From: Cohnella rhizoplanae
GTDB taxonomy: Bacteria > Bacillota > Bacilli > Paenibacillales > Paenibacillaceae
Assembly (NCBI RefSeq): GCF_948329515.1
Contig: NZ_CAOJCN010000014.1
Coordinates: 1-64,000 of the forward strand
DNA length: 64,000 nucleotides
Reading direction: 5' to 3'
Shown here one piece after another: positions 43,641 to 56,600 of this stretch. A program made the translations under genes and the position numbers. Within the stretch, counting starts at the first letter, position 1, and every line of letters begins with the position of its first letter. A model generated the notes under the pieces. The model worked only from the letters and a program-made list of their open reading frames with translations. It ran no database searches and was not told the DNA's origin.

Positions 43641-43945
43641 GCAGTCTCCGTCAGCGTTACTTCGGCTCGTCAGCCGCCGCTTGCTGCGAAGTAGTCTCCG
43701 TCAGCGTCACTTCGGTCCGCCAACCGCCATTTGCTGCGAAAGTAGTCTCCGTCAGCGTCACTTTGGTCCACGGACCGCCACTTGCTACGAAAGTAGTCTC
43801 CGTCAGCGTCACTTCGGTCCACGGACCGCCATTTGCTGCGAAAGTAGTCTCCGTCAGCGTCACTTCTGTCCACGGACCGCCATTTGCTGCGAAAGTAGTC
43901 TCCGTCAGCGTCACTTCGGTCCGCCAACCGCCAATTAACGCAAAG
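43641..43945. repeat. 51-bp tandem repeat array, six units
   Basis: Units start at 43641, 43691, 43742, 43793, 43844 and 43895. Inner copies differ by only a few bases; the outer two are more diverged. Each has GTCTCCGTCAGCGTCACTTC then a GGTCCACGGACC palindrome. The period is a multiple of 3 and frames stay open on both strands (TEVTLTETTFAANGGPW on the minus strand), but no ribosome site precedes either, so a protein is not supported. Confidence 0.9.
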
Positions 43946-44003
43946 AAACCGTTCCTTTTGTAAGGGTTGCGTCGCGCAGCCATTTACGAAGGGAGCGGTT
44001 TCT
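43944..44003. other. Long imperfect hairpin next to the 51-bp array
   Basis: Arms of 20 nt (beginning AGAAACCG and ending CGGTTTCT) pair over 17 of 20 positions, and the three mismatches allow G-U pairing in one RNA sense. An inner GGTTGCG/CGCAGCC stem extends it. No T-run, so not a standard terminator. Confidence 0.7.
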
Positions 44004-44019
44004 CGTTATACCCAACTTC

Positions 44020-44100
44020 TTACTTCTTCTCCCTAACCGCAAAGCCGTAGTCCTCGTCGTCCTCGAAGTTCCAGCGTGGTCCTCCGACTCCCTTGCACCG
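44020..44100 (-). pseudogene. Possible C-terminal coding remnant
   Basis: About 25 codons on the minus strand read CKGVGGPRWNFEDDEDYGFA followed by VREKK and a stop, with strongly GC-rich third positions as in real genes here. No start codon or upstream frame was found; the region upstream is the VOC gene in another frame. It may be the tail of a lost gene. Confidence 0.3.
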
Positions 44101-44105
44101 GCTAG

Positions 44106-44498
44106 CTAACCTGCGGTAATCATCCAGCGGATGCCGTACTTGTCCTTGAGTTCGCCGAAGTACAAGCCGAACGGCTGCGTCTCGATGGGATGCAGGACGG
44201 TCCCGCCCTCCGCCAGCTTCCCGAAAGCTTCGCGCGCCTCGTCCCGGGTCCCGTACTCGATCGTAAGCGCAAGTGCCGAGCCCTGACCGGGAGGTTCCAT
44301 CGCATCTGCCAGGAAAACATAGTTATCTCCGGCGATCGCGATGCACATATGCATGACCTTGTCCTTGAATTCGTCCTGCGCGCCCATCAGTTCGCCATGC
44401 GTGCCGACGGACATCCGCTTGCCGCCAAGCGCCTGCAGGTAGAAGTCGGCCTGCGATCTCGCGTCTTCGGATAGAATATAAGGCTTCAACACGCCCAT
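44106..44498 (-). CDS. PhnB-like VOC family protein
   Basis: A 130-residue protein of the 3-demethylubiquinone-methyltransferase/PhnB-like VOC group: KPYILSEDARSQADFYLQALGGKRMS, then VMHMCIAIAGDNYVFLADA, and a second half-repeat ALTIEYGTRDEAREAFGKLAEGGTVLHPIETQPFGLYFGELKDKYGIRWMI. The biochemical role of this group is mostly unknown. The ATG at 44498 is preferred to a GTG 9 nt before it, because AGGTG lies 6 nt upstream of the ATG. Single gene between the repeat array and the giant surface-protein gene. Confidence 0.85.
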   Translation of the reverse strand: MGVLKPYILSEDARSQADFYLQALGGKRMSVGTHGELMGAQDEFKDKVMHMCIAIAGDNYVFLADAMEPPGQGSALALTIEYGTRDEAREAFGKLAEGGTVLHPIETQPFGLYFGELKDKYGIRWMITAG

Positions 44499-44603
44499 GG
44501 TCGTCACCTACCGTTTCGATTATTCGACTCTCACATTCAACTTATCACATCCGCCAAGCTCGGGTTTCTCCTCGATTGCCAACTTCACAAGCCCATGCCC
44601 GTT

Positions 44604-44666
44604 AAAAAAAGAGGATGCTTCCCCGCCAGCCCGTACAGCGTACAAGCGGCGTCGAAGCATCCTCTT
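44604..44666 (-). terminator. Terminator of the giant surface-protein gene
   Basis: A 13-bp perfect stem (AAGAGGATGCTTC / GAAGCATCCTCTT) with a long, partly paired loop; on the minus strand it is followed by seven Ts. Starts 22 nt after the stop codon. Confidence 0.9.
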
Positions 44667-44688
44667 CGATCATCTGGCCGACGATCTT

Positions 44689-47600
44689 TTACTTTACGTT
44701 TTTGCTGATAATTTGAACGATCTTTTCGATGACGAATTTATACTTGTCCCAATCCTTGATAAGCTGTCCCGCGCCGGAGCTGAAAAGCGCGATCAGCACC
44801 TGAATGCCGATCTCCGTCCGGTAGGTATCGAACACGGCATTAATGACGTCCGTGACGCCGTATCCCGACATGAAGAGGATCAGTGTGGCGTTTTTCCAAT
44901 CGCCTACGCCGCCTTCTCTCTTCAGAATCGCGGCTGCCTGGCTGGCATTCACTCCGATCGCCCGCATGACGGAGAGGCCCGAGATGTTGGGCACATGATC
45001 GCCGACGACTTCGACGGCGATGCCGAGCGAGGCGCGCAGCGCCGATTGCTCTGCCGTAGAGAGCGCCCTGACGATGGCGAACGTCTCGCCGTAATTATTG
45101 CGATTCGCATAATTGATCAGGCCCGCCAGCGCCACCATCGAGATCGACTCGTGCTGCTGCAGTTGCTTCACGACGTCGATCAGCGGCCAGCGATGCACCG
45201 TTCCCTCTGTTCCGTAGCTGTAGATATCGTGGATCACCCACGTCATCGGCTCGCCGGAACGATAATAAGCATTAACCAATGTCGGCAGATCCGAGAACCC
45301 GCCTTCGTCGAGGTAGCGGATAAGCAAGAACGGATCTGTGTTGGTCCGGAAGAATCCCTGGGCGATCTCGATGGCTGAGTAACCTTGATTTTTCAGCTCA
45401 GGCACGAGTGTCCTCCCACTCCCCAAGGTGCCAAAGAAGTCCGCCAGCGGATAGCCCAATCTCTTAAGCCACATGACTTTGCTTTCCGTCGAATACCTGG
45501 CACTGTTCAGAATATCCGACGCCCTTTCTGCGGAGAAGCCAAAGCTCTTGAGCAGTGCGGCTACGGAATCGTCGAAGCCGAAGGCCAGCATGCCGCTGAT
45601 GACGGCCTCTGCCGTGAACCCCGCCTGCTTCATCTCCTGCGCGATGCTGCCGTGAGTCGCATTCGGCAGCGCCAGCGTGAGGATCCGTACCGGCGTAGCG
45701 CCGTCGTTTGGATTGTAGCTCGACTTCAGCATCATCGCGGCCATACTCGCCGCATCGGAGAAGCCGGACCTTACGAACTCCTGAGCGATCTCTGCTTCGT
45801 TGCTGTAAGACTTGTACCGTTGAAGAATCTCGTGCATGATGCTTTCCTTATCGTACCCCAGCGACTTCAGCGTATCGATGAGGAAGCTGCGCCCTTCGCT
45901 GCTGAATACGCGTCCCTGCTTCTCCAGCTCGCTCGTAATCGTGTACGCATTGGCGCCCTGCTGCTTCATCAAGGCCAGATAGCTCGATATTGGATCCGAA
46001 CCGTAAGCCGTCTGCAGCGCGATGAGGATATCCGACTGCCGATACTTGGAGATCGTCCCCATATACTGGAGGGCCGTCTGCATATCGGCGTGATAGATCT
46101 CGCTCAGCACGCGCGCGGTCAGGACGAGTCCCGCATTCCGGTCCGCCAGATACCGTACCGCGGAGCGCGCATCCGCGATGCCTGCGCCAACGAGCAGTTT
46201 GGCGGCGTTTCCGATCTCATCGTTTGCGCGATAAGCCTCGCTTAAGCCATAGCTGATCGCCACTGCGCTATAGGCGGCATCCTCGAACAGCAAAGCCGAA
46301 GCCTGCGCGGCGTCCTGGCCGTAGCCGTTTTTGAGCACCCGCGCGACGGTCGCCAGATTAACTACGCCGTTCGCCTTGTCGTAGCCCAGCTGGCGCAGCT
46401 TCACGATCGCCGCCTTGGGCGACGTCACGCCCTGCGCGGACAGCACGTCGAGGAGCGTGCTCTCCTCCGTCGCGCTGTAACCCAGGGCCACCTTATTCAG
46501 TATATCGGTGAGCGTAATATTGCTTTTTCCGACGAAGTAGGCATTCATCGCCGACGTCGCTTCGTCGGAGGTCTTGGCATATATCGTCTTCAGAGCTACG
46601 ACCATCTGGAGCAGCGAATAGCCGTGCGTATCCATGAACGGCAGGGCTTCCTCCGGCGTCTTGGCGGATGCGCCCGCCAGTATGTCGGCGAGGCCGATCT
46701 CCTGTTGGCCGAAAACGCTCTTGAGCGCGCCGATGGCCGCAGGCATCTCAGTGATGCCGCTGTAGTGCCGCAGAACGACTTGTGTCACGTCGCTCTTGGA
46801 GAAGCCTGCCGCTGCCAGATTGAGCACCAAGTTGCCCGGATCGTCGACGCCGTGATTGTTCAGGTAGGAGGCGACCTCGGAGGCATTGTAGCCCTGAAGC
46901 TTAAGCAGCTTCGCCGCAACGGTAATCTCGGCTTCGCGATAAATTGCGCCGATCGCCCGGCTGACCTCCTCTACAATGTGCGTGGCCGTCAGCAGCGTCA
47001 ATGCCTGGTCCGCGGTCAAGCCGAGATCGAAGCGCAGCACAAGCACGATCTCTTTCATGCTGTACGCATTCAGCTTGTCCACGATCTCTGCGTTCGCGAG
47101 CCCCTTGTTCTGGTAATAAACCGTCACATCGCTAGCGGTCAGACCGTATTCCTTGAATCGGTCAATCCAGCCGCTGCCGTATCTCGGATTCGTCTCGATC
47201 GCGGTCAGAATCGTCTGCATCGGAATGCCGGTATTTTTGAGAATGCCGATAATGCCCTTCACATTGACCGAGTCGAAGTACTCGTCGAGTCCCTGGATCA
47301 ACTCGCTCAGCGTAAACTTGCTGGAGGTGCTCATCGCATTAACGACATCCTGAATCGTCACGGTGCCGCTGCCGTACAGCATCAGGGTATCCCGGATAAT
47401 GCCCCAGGTCGAAGGCACGCCAGGTCCGCTCACACGTCCGTCGGACTTCTCGAGCTCCATCCATTGCTGCATCGTCATGCCCATCCGGGTGCGGAGCTGG
47501 ACAGCTCTGTCATAGAAGCCGGAATCCCAGCCGCTCAGCCGAATCTTGTAGAAAGCCAGGCCAACCGTCTGCACGTCTAGCGTCACATCGGCGTCGGTCG

Positions 47601-50600
47601 CGAAGGCGTACAGCACCGCAGACAGCACTTCATCGCTCTTATAGTAGCCTCCTTGGAATGCCTGGAAGGCGTCATCGATCGTCAGCGGGTAACCGTCCGC
47701 CTTGGCGATGTCGTGAATCGCGCGCAGAGCCTGGTCCGTGCCGATGCCGGCGGCTTTGAACTCCAGCAGGACGCTCGGTATATCCCGTCTGTACACGCTA
47801 TCCAAGTAATGCTTGGCGAGCTGCGTCTGATCGTAGCCCGCGCCGACCATCGCCTTGAAGATCGTAGACTGCGCGCCCGGACCCGCGGACGAATGCGCGT
47901 ACGAATTTCTAAACCTGTTTTGCAGCACTCCATAAGCTGCGGGAATATCCAGCTCGTATGCCTGCTTGGCGACAGCCGCGACCTCGCTTAATCCGAAGCC
48001 CGCATTCAGGACGGCATTCATCGTCTGATCGAAAGGGTAATCGTTCGACTTCATGGCTGCCGCGAGTTCGCTCACGCCCAGGTTCGCCTGCTTGAAGGCG
48101 AAGGCGATGACCGTCGCTCCGTCGGCGATAACCGAGGCCTTCACCGCGCCGACAACGTGACCGAAGGGAATTCCTGCTAGCAGCATGCCTGCAGCAGCGT
48201 CCTTGCCGAACGACTGAATGGCGGCAACGAAGACTTGATCTTCGTTGAGGCCGGCAGCGAGCAGGGCGCGAACAAGCAGATTGGCGCTGCCGATGCTGTA
48301 TTGCGCCGCGATGACCGATCCGATCTCCTTCGGCGTATAACCGGCGTCATACAGGATCTTGATGGCTCCTGCCGCATCCGTACGGTCGGCCTGTCCTTCG
48401 GCCAGCGCAGCGGCCGCATCGGCGATCCCGACACCGGCGTTCCTCAGCACCCGGGAGACCGCAGGCTGCGCCAACCCGTATACCTCTCCTAGCAGTCGGA
48501 CGATATCGGGAATACTCACGTACATCTGCCGGAGCGTCCGGACCGTCTTGTCCGCCGGATCCATCAGGTTGGCGTACAAAATTTGGACGATCTCCCCGTC
48601 GGTCAGGCCGGACGCCTTCAAGATCGTGGCGATTCGATCGCTCTGGTATCCCATGGACCTCAGCGACGGGATGGAGATCGACACTTCATATCCAGCCGCG
48701 GCAAACGCCTTGACAAGGGTCTCCATATCACTGGAGCCATAGATCGTGCGCAGCCCATCCAGCGCGGTCAGCCCGTCCACATTGATGCTCTTGAAGAGCT
48801 GTGCGATCTGGGCTGCTCCCTTCACGTTGTATTCGGCGGCGATGGCGAGCGCATAGTCGCCCGTCCGGAATCCGGCGACCCGCATGATGTCTGCCGCCTC
48901 AAGCGCGCTCAGCTTGAAGCCGTCCCTCAGCCTCTGCACGGTCGAGACGCTGCTGGAACTGTTTCTGGCCTGCATCGCAAAGCCCAGCGCCGTCCCGCTG
49001 ACGAGCACCGCCGCGTCGCTGAACGCGGCCAGGTAGGTTCCGTTAACCGCCTTGACCGTGTTCTTGCCCGCGAAGGTAACGTACACCTTGTCCGAAGGAT
49101 TGATCAGCGTATAAGGATCCAGGCTGAGGATGATCTGACTCGGGTCCGCGCCCAGGCTCTTGCCGATCATGCTAAGCCAGCTGCCGTTGTACTTGACCGA
49201 GAACTGCGCCGTCGTCGGTACGGCAGAGAGCGCCTTGTCGAATTTCAGAATAATCTGGCTGCCCGATTCGTTGGTCACGGCGCTTAGCAGCGCAGGCTCG
49301 ACAGCCTTGTTGTTTACGATAAGCTGCGCGCCAAAGTCGTATCCATCCTTGCTTATCACGAGCAAGTTGTCCGTATTGACGCCAAGATCCCCCTTGATCT
49401 GATAGGTGTATCCGCCGTCCGTCGTCGTGGCGGACTGTACCGCGATGGTCTGCCCGCCGCGCTTCAGCGAGAACCTCACGTCCTGGACGCCAGGCTCCAG
49501 CTTGACCTTAAATCCATTAGTATCGGGATCCAATACAGATGCAGTGACCTTAATTGGCACCCGGAAGTCGATATCCGCGCCGAAGTCGTAGAACTTCTTG
49601 CGCAGCTTTAAGGTGTAAGTCATGCCCCCGGCAATATCCCCGATGACCTCGTAGGTACCGGGTTCGTCTCCCGCGGTCAGCGTGATGCCCGTCAACGGGT
49701 CTCCTCCCGACGTGTACAAGCCGAGATCCGCAGCGGTCAGCTCAACTTGACTCGTCGAACCAAGCGACAAGTTGAAGCTGCCTTTCGCCGGCTGACTGAC
49801 TGCAGCCGTGATTCTATAAGGCTTAATCACTTCAATCGGCGCGCCGAACGGGTGGTCCGGATCCGTGATCTCCAGCGTGTAGCTGGCGCCGGTCTCGAGG
49901 CGGAACTTCAGATCGAAGCTCGACCCGTGGAAGACCGCCCCGCTGACGTCGTACAGATCGTTGCCGCTGCCGAACGAGTACGCGTGTCCTTCGGCGTCGC
50001 GCAGCTTGACGTAGGCGCCGTTCAGGTGCGGCACGGGACGGCTGAGCTCGAGCCGGAAGAACGTGTCTCCGATGTCGCCGATGCGCGGCGCGATCGTCTC
50101 CTGTACGCTTGCCGTCAGCGCGGCGCCGAAGTCGTAGCCCGTTTTCAGCAGCTCGACCTTATAGTCCGATCCCGGCTTGAGGGCCGCAGTCACGCGGTAG
50201 GCAGCGCCGTCGTCCGCGGTCTTCGCGGAGACGATCGCGATCGCGGCGCCGGCACCGTCCGTCACGCTGAAGCTGCCGGTGTCGAGGCCCGCTACCGGCG
50301 ATCCGAGATGGATCGTGAAGCCTTGCTCCGATACGAAATCTACTTGCTTGGTTACGGGAATCGGTACCAGGAACGACAATCCCGCGCCGAACCGGTATCC
50401 GTCTCTCGACAAGACCAGGCTGTAGGTCTCGCTCTCCGTCAGATCGGCGCGGACGACATAAGTCAGACCCTGGTCCGCCGTCGTCACGGCACTCACTGCA
50501 ACCGGCCGGTACAGATGATCGCGAAGCTGAAGTTCCGACGCGGTCAAGCCGGCGACGGCTGCATCGAGCTTCAGCGTAAAGCCTGATCTCGTCATGCCGG

Positions 50601-53600
50601 ATACGGACGCCAGAGCCGGAATATCCACATGGAAATCGGCAGGCGCGAACACATATCCGGACAACCGCACGGTCAGCGCATACGACTGGCCGCCCGTCAG
50701 CGCCGCCGACAGCGTATAGCTCGCTCCGCCGTTCGTCGTCGTCGCGGCGTCCACAGTCGCAGGGACGTCGCCCGCGACGAGGCTGAAGTCTTGTGCGGTC
50801 AGTCCCGATACGGCCGGGCTGAAGGATACAGTCACGCCGGCCGGGCTCGCGTCCACAATTGACGTGACGATCCGGCTCGGAATGAAGGCCGTGGCCGGCG
50901 TCCCGAAATCATATCCGGGCTTGCCAGCCGTCAACGTATACGTACGTCCGCCGGCGAAGTCCGCCGATACGGCATACGTGGCGCCCCCATCCGAAGTAAC
51001 TGCGGAGTCGGTCGTCCAAACGTTGCCCAGGTCGTCCTTGATGGCGAAGCTGTCCGCCGTCAGATCCGGGACCGCAGGGCCGAACGCGATCCTGATCTCC
51101 TTCGCCCCCACATTCGAGACGCTCTGGATGACGCCGACCGGCACGTCCGCCTCCAGCTTTGCTCCGAAATCGTAGCCGTCCTTTACGATCGACAGGCTGT
51201 ATACGTTGCCCTGCGCGAACAACGCCGTCAGCTCGTAGGTCAGGCCGCCGTCCTCGGTCACCGCATCCAGAATCGGGAGCTCATTGGGGCCGGCGATGAG
51301 ATGGAAGCTGCGCTCGTCCAGTCCCGGCATGGCCGGACTGAACGCGACCTTCACCTTGTTCCCGTTGCTGCCGGACACTACGCCGCCGTAGCTCGCATCG
51401 ACGTGCACGACCTTGATCGCGAGATCGGCGCCATAATCGTTGCCCGGGGTAGCGTTATTGATATCCACATTTTCCACCTGAACCGTATAGGTCTCGTCCG
51501 GCGCGAGCGCGATGCCCACGTCGTAGCTCAAGCCCTGGTCAGGCGAAGTCAAGCTTTGGATGGTCTGCTGCTTGCCCGAAGCGTCCCATATCCGAACCTC
51601 GACACGACCGAAAGTATGCTTCTTGAGCAGGTTCAGCCTGAACCCCTGCGTACTCAGATTGTCGATCGAGGCGCCGTTGGCAATGAGGCTGAAGCTGACC
51701 TTGTCCGGATTGTAGTTCGTCTTGACCACGGTCACCGTGTAGGTCGTCCCGCCGGTCAGCGGAGCAGCGATCCGGTAGCTCTTGCCGAAGTCCGTCGTGG
51801 AAGCAGCCGTCGCGCCGATGATATGGCCGTCCGCGTCTTCAATGACGATATCCGCCGCCGTGAGGCCCGGGATGGCCGGTGAGAAGCGCAGGCTGAAGCC
51901 CTTCTGCGATTGGTTGATCAACAAGGTGTCGACGCGGATGGCATCCGAGATCGTGATCGCGGGTCCGAAGTCGTAGCCCGGATATACGATCTCCAGCGTG
52001 TACGCCGTCGGCGACGACAAGTCCGCCAACAGCTTGAATACATAAGACGGCAGTTGCTCGACCGTGAACGGAACCATCTCGCCGTCGCTGTTTTTCACGA
52101 CGAAGTTCTCTTCGGTCAGATCCAGCTCCCGGTCGATGCCGAGCAGCATGGACGTATTGTTCTTCGTAATAAGCTTGATGACGCCAGGCGTCGGAATGAC
52201 AAAGCTGAGAGGTTCGGCGAGCGCGAACTTATCCTGATAAGTGCCGTAAGCGTCGCTGGACAGCGTCACCGTGTACGTATCCGGAAAGGCCAGATTATAA
52301 GAGACCCGATAAGTGGCGCCCTGATCGGCCGTCGAAATCGTGTATTGACCGGTCGGCAGTCTGACGCCGCGGCTGTCCGTCAAAGTAAGGTCCTTCGCCC
52401 GAAGTCCCGGCACCGGCTCGCTGAACGTCAACGTGAAGCCGTTAAGGGAAAGGCTTGAAGCCGTAGCCCCTACGTTCTTCACGACCGCGACGCGCAGCGG
52501 ATCGTAGAGCTGATAGCTCTCGTTCGGCAGATAGGTGACCCAGTACGCCTTGCCTTCCGGCATCGATGCCTTCAAGACATAGTTTAGGCCGTCGTCGATG
52601 GTCTCTGCGCTGCCGATCGGCACGACCGCACCCGCATCGTCTACGAGCTTGAAGTTGGCTTTGGTCAGGCCAGACACCGGCTCGTTGAAATTCAGCGTAA
52701 GCTGCGAGGCCGACTTGCCCGTCACGGATACGATGACCGGCGTCGTAACCTGGATCGATGCGGTCGTATAACCCGGCTGGTTCACCGCGATGGTATACGT
52801 CTTGCCCCAGCCCAGCATGTTCAGGTTGCCTAAGTCGACCTGGTAGCTCGCGCCGCCGTCGGACGTCGTGAGCGCTTCGTACAATTCCTGATGCTGCGCG
52901 TCGGTAATGACGACCTGGGCGGCATTCAGACCCGGCAGCGCCGGCGTCATATACAGCGTGAAGCCGTTCGGCGTGACATCGCCGACGCGAGTGGACGCGT
53001 CCTTGTTCACATAGAACGACCTGGACGCATCGAACGTGAAGAAGGCTTTGGCGAAAACAGCCTTGTACGTCTCATCGCGGGTCAGCGCGGCCGTCGCGCG
53101 ATAGGTCAAGCCTCCGTCCTCCGTCGCGAGCTTGACGTTCGGGACCGCAGCTCCCGCCGAGTCGGCGAGGCTGAGGTCGGACGGCAGCAAGCCCGGCACC
53201 GGATGCTTGAAGACGACGGTGAAGCCGCCCGTAGAGATATCAGTAACGGAAGCGTCCCTTACGTCAACCGTCTCCGGTACGACGAGCGTCGCTTCGGATT
53301 CGGAGCGGTAGGGCATGCCTGATGGCAGCGTGCCGTTCAGCGTGAGCGTGTATGCGCCTGCAGTCAGGCCTCCGCCGCCCAGCGCGACCCGGTAGGACCG
53401 GCCCTGATCGCTCGTAGAGATCGATTCGGGATAGAAATACTGATTGTTCAAATCCTTCAGCAGCCAAGCATATGTCGAAATGCCGTCGACGGCGGTGCTG
53501 AGCTGTACTGTATATGCAGCGTTGGACTGGGCTGTCGCCGTCAAGCGCGTCAAAATCGGTATCCAGACGAGCGGGATCTCCGCATCCGGATTCGATATCA

Positions 53601-56600
53601 GAGACAGCGTGTACAGCCCGGGATTCAGGCTCGCCGCGATATCATACGAAGCGCCGTTCCCGTTCTTCGTCACGGATGTGATCGCTACCGGCTGGCCGGC
53701 GCCGTTTTTCAGCACAAAATCCGATGCCGCATAATTCATCGCGGGTCTCAGTGTCAGCCTGAAGCCTGACGGAGAGGCGTTATCGATAGCATTGAACTCG
53801 GTTGGCCCGATGATCTTCGGATCGCCGAAGTCGTAGCCCGGCAGGATGACGCGAATCGAATAGCTCTGCGCGGCTTCCCGCTCGAATTGCAGCAGATAAA
53901 ACAGCTGAGGCGCGTACCAGCTGACCGTGAACGGGACTGGCCGGCCCGAGGCGTCCGTCACGACGAAGTTATCGGCGGTCAGGTCGGTTCCGACGCTCGG
54001 GTTGAAGCCCGCAAATGCTTCGTTCTGCCCCCAGGGCGAAACGGTGACATTGGCGATTCTGAAGGCCGGGATCGTGCCGAAGTCGTAGCCGGCGCTCGTC
54101 AAGCCGAGCCTATAGACACGCTGATTGCTCAGGGGCGCCGCGATGAGATAGCTCGCTCCCTGATCGGCGGTCGTCGCCGACGCGATGGGGATCGCCTCAC
54201 CCAGATCGTCCGTCAGCGCGAAGTCGCCCGCGGTCAGACCAGGCAGCGCGACGCTCAGCTTCACCGTGAATCCGGCGCTCTCGACCGACTTGACCGCCGC
54301 AGCGACGGCGATCGTATCCGCCATGTCGAAGCCGCCGGCGGCGACCTTGTTGTCCGGCCAGGCGATCTCGAACGTATAATGCTGCTGCCCGCTCATCGGC
54401 ACGTTGACGAGGTAGCTGCTGCCCGCGACGCTCTCAGTGACGGAGGGGATGACGACCCGGTTGCCCTGGCCGTCCTTGAGCACGATCTCTCTGGCGAACA
54501 GGTGATCCACCGGGCTGCCGAAGGTCAGGAGGAACCCGTAGTGGGCGGCCCAATCTACGCTAACCGGTATATCTGACTTATCCGTCACGGGGACGGCGAC
54601 GACCGCATCCTCGGCAAATGCGTATCCTTCTACTGCCAAAGCCAGCTTGTAGGTCTGGCCTTCGGTAAGCTGCGTCCACACCCGGTACGTCCCGTCGTCA
54701 TCCGCCGTGACCATATCGACGGGGACGTTTTCCGATCGCCGATCCTTCAGAATGAAGCTGAGCGAATCCAGGCCGTCGATTGCCTGATCCAGGGTGACGG
54801 TAAATCCGGACGGGGCGACGGCCCCGATCGTCGGCGCGACCAGGACGTCGGGCACGCGCGGAACGACGACGTTCGAGGCCTGCGAGGCCGCGGAGGTGCC
54901 CGCTGCGTTCGTCGCCTGGACGACGAACGCGTACTCCGCGCCGTTGGTTAGGCCGGTCACCGCGATCGGGCTGCTGGCGCCCGTCGCCGTGTACTGGCCG
55001 TCGGTCGATGTGACCGTGTAGCCCGTGATCGCGCTGCCGCCGTCATTCGCCGGCGGCGTGAGGTGGACGATCGCCTGGCGGTCGCCGCCTACGGCCCCCA
55101 CGATGATCGGCGCGTCTGGCACGGTGATCGGCGCCCTGGTTGGTACCGTTGTCGGCGACGTTGTTGGTGCCGTGGTCGGTGACGTTGTTGGCGCCGTGGT
55201 CGGTGACGTTGTTGGCGCCGTGGTCGGTGACGTGGTCGGTGACGTTGTTGGCGCCGTGGTCGGTGCCGTTGTAGGCGCCGTGGTTGGAGTCGCCGTTGGC
55301 GTCGGCGTGGGTGCTGCGGTCGGCGACGTAGACGGCGCAGCCGTTGGCGTCGCAGTAGGGCTTGTCCCTTGGCCCGGAGCCGAAGGACCCGCCGCATCCC
55401 CCGGCTTCACGACGTTGGCAGGCTGCTTCTCGAACGTTACGTTCGCGGAAGCCACGACGGCCTTCTCAATCGCGCCCTCGCCCTTAACCGCTGCGCCTCC
55501 CTGCAGATTCATCTCCGTCACACGAACGTTGCCCTCCAGGGTTACCGTCGAATCGGCGACCGAGGCGTCGACGGTGAGCTGCCCGATCGTGCCCGATACG
55601 ACCGACAATTTTACGTTCGCCTTGACCTCGATATTTTTGTAATCGCCGGACAATGTCACTTCTCCCGCCTGGGAGATCGTAATCCCTTCAATGCCGGCGC
55701 TCCCGCTAGACTCGACGGTCGCGTCCGATCGGATATCCATCTGCTCGACCACCGTCGTGCCGCCGACGACGACCCGCACACGTCCGCCTACCTTTTCGAT
55801 CATGATAGACGTCAAGTTCGAATTATCGATGTGTATGCTGTTGGGCCCGCCGCCTTTGACGATCGTATGGCCGGCGACCTTTACGTTTTGCAAATAGACG
55901 TCGCCCTCGCCCACGGATTCGGCGATTACGAGATTGCCGCGGATCGTCAGGTTTTGCAGCGTGATGCCGGGCGCTTGAATCGACACGTCTCCCGCGACGG
56001 TTGTCCCGCCAGTCGCCGGGCCGTAGGTTCCCGCTTCCGACAACGCCTTCGGAGCTGCCATGAACGCCGACGCCGTGCCCGTATCGGACGAGTCCGCTTG
56101 CTTAAGAATCCGATCCAGCAGCGCTGCGGCTTCCGCCCGCGTCAAAGCCTGTCCCGGACGAATCGTCGCGTCCTCGAAGCCCCTCATATACCCGGCATCG
56201 ATCGCGCCTCTGAAGGCTTCCGCGCTATAAGCGGGAACCTTCGTCCGATCGCCGAATGCGCTTAACGCGTCCGTGCCGGTTTTCGTCAACAAAGGGACGA
56301 GACGAGACAGAATCACGGCCGCCTCGGCACGGTTCAACGGCCGGTTCGGCCGAAACGCTCCCAGCGCGTCCCCTTGAACGTAGCCTGCTTCCGATGCGAT
56401 GCTGACTTGCGCGGCGAACCAGTCCTTCGGCTGAACGTCCGAAAAACGGCTGTCTCCCGGAACGCCGAAACGAAACAGCTTGTTCACCAGCGTCACGAAC
56501 TCGGCTCTCGTGACGAGGCCGTTCGGCCGGAACGTGCCGTCCTGGAATCCGCTTACGATTCCCTGATTCGAGAGGTCCGTAATCTCCCGTTCCGCCCAGT

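Noticed and set aside
43641..43945. CRISPR array
   Set aside because: Units adjoin without unique spacers, and no cas genes are present.
43657..43983. 108-codon minus-strand frame with 17-residue repeats (TEVTLTETTFAANGGPW)
   Set aside because: Appears because the repeat period is 51; no ribosome site precedes the ATG and frames are open on both strands.
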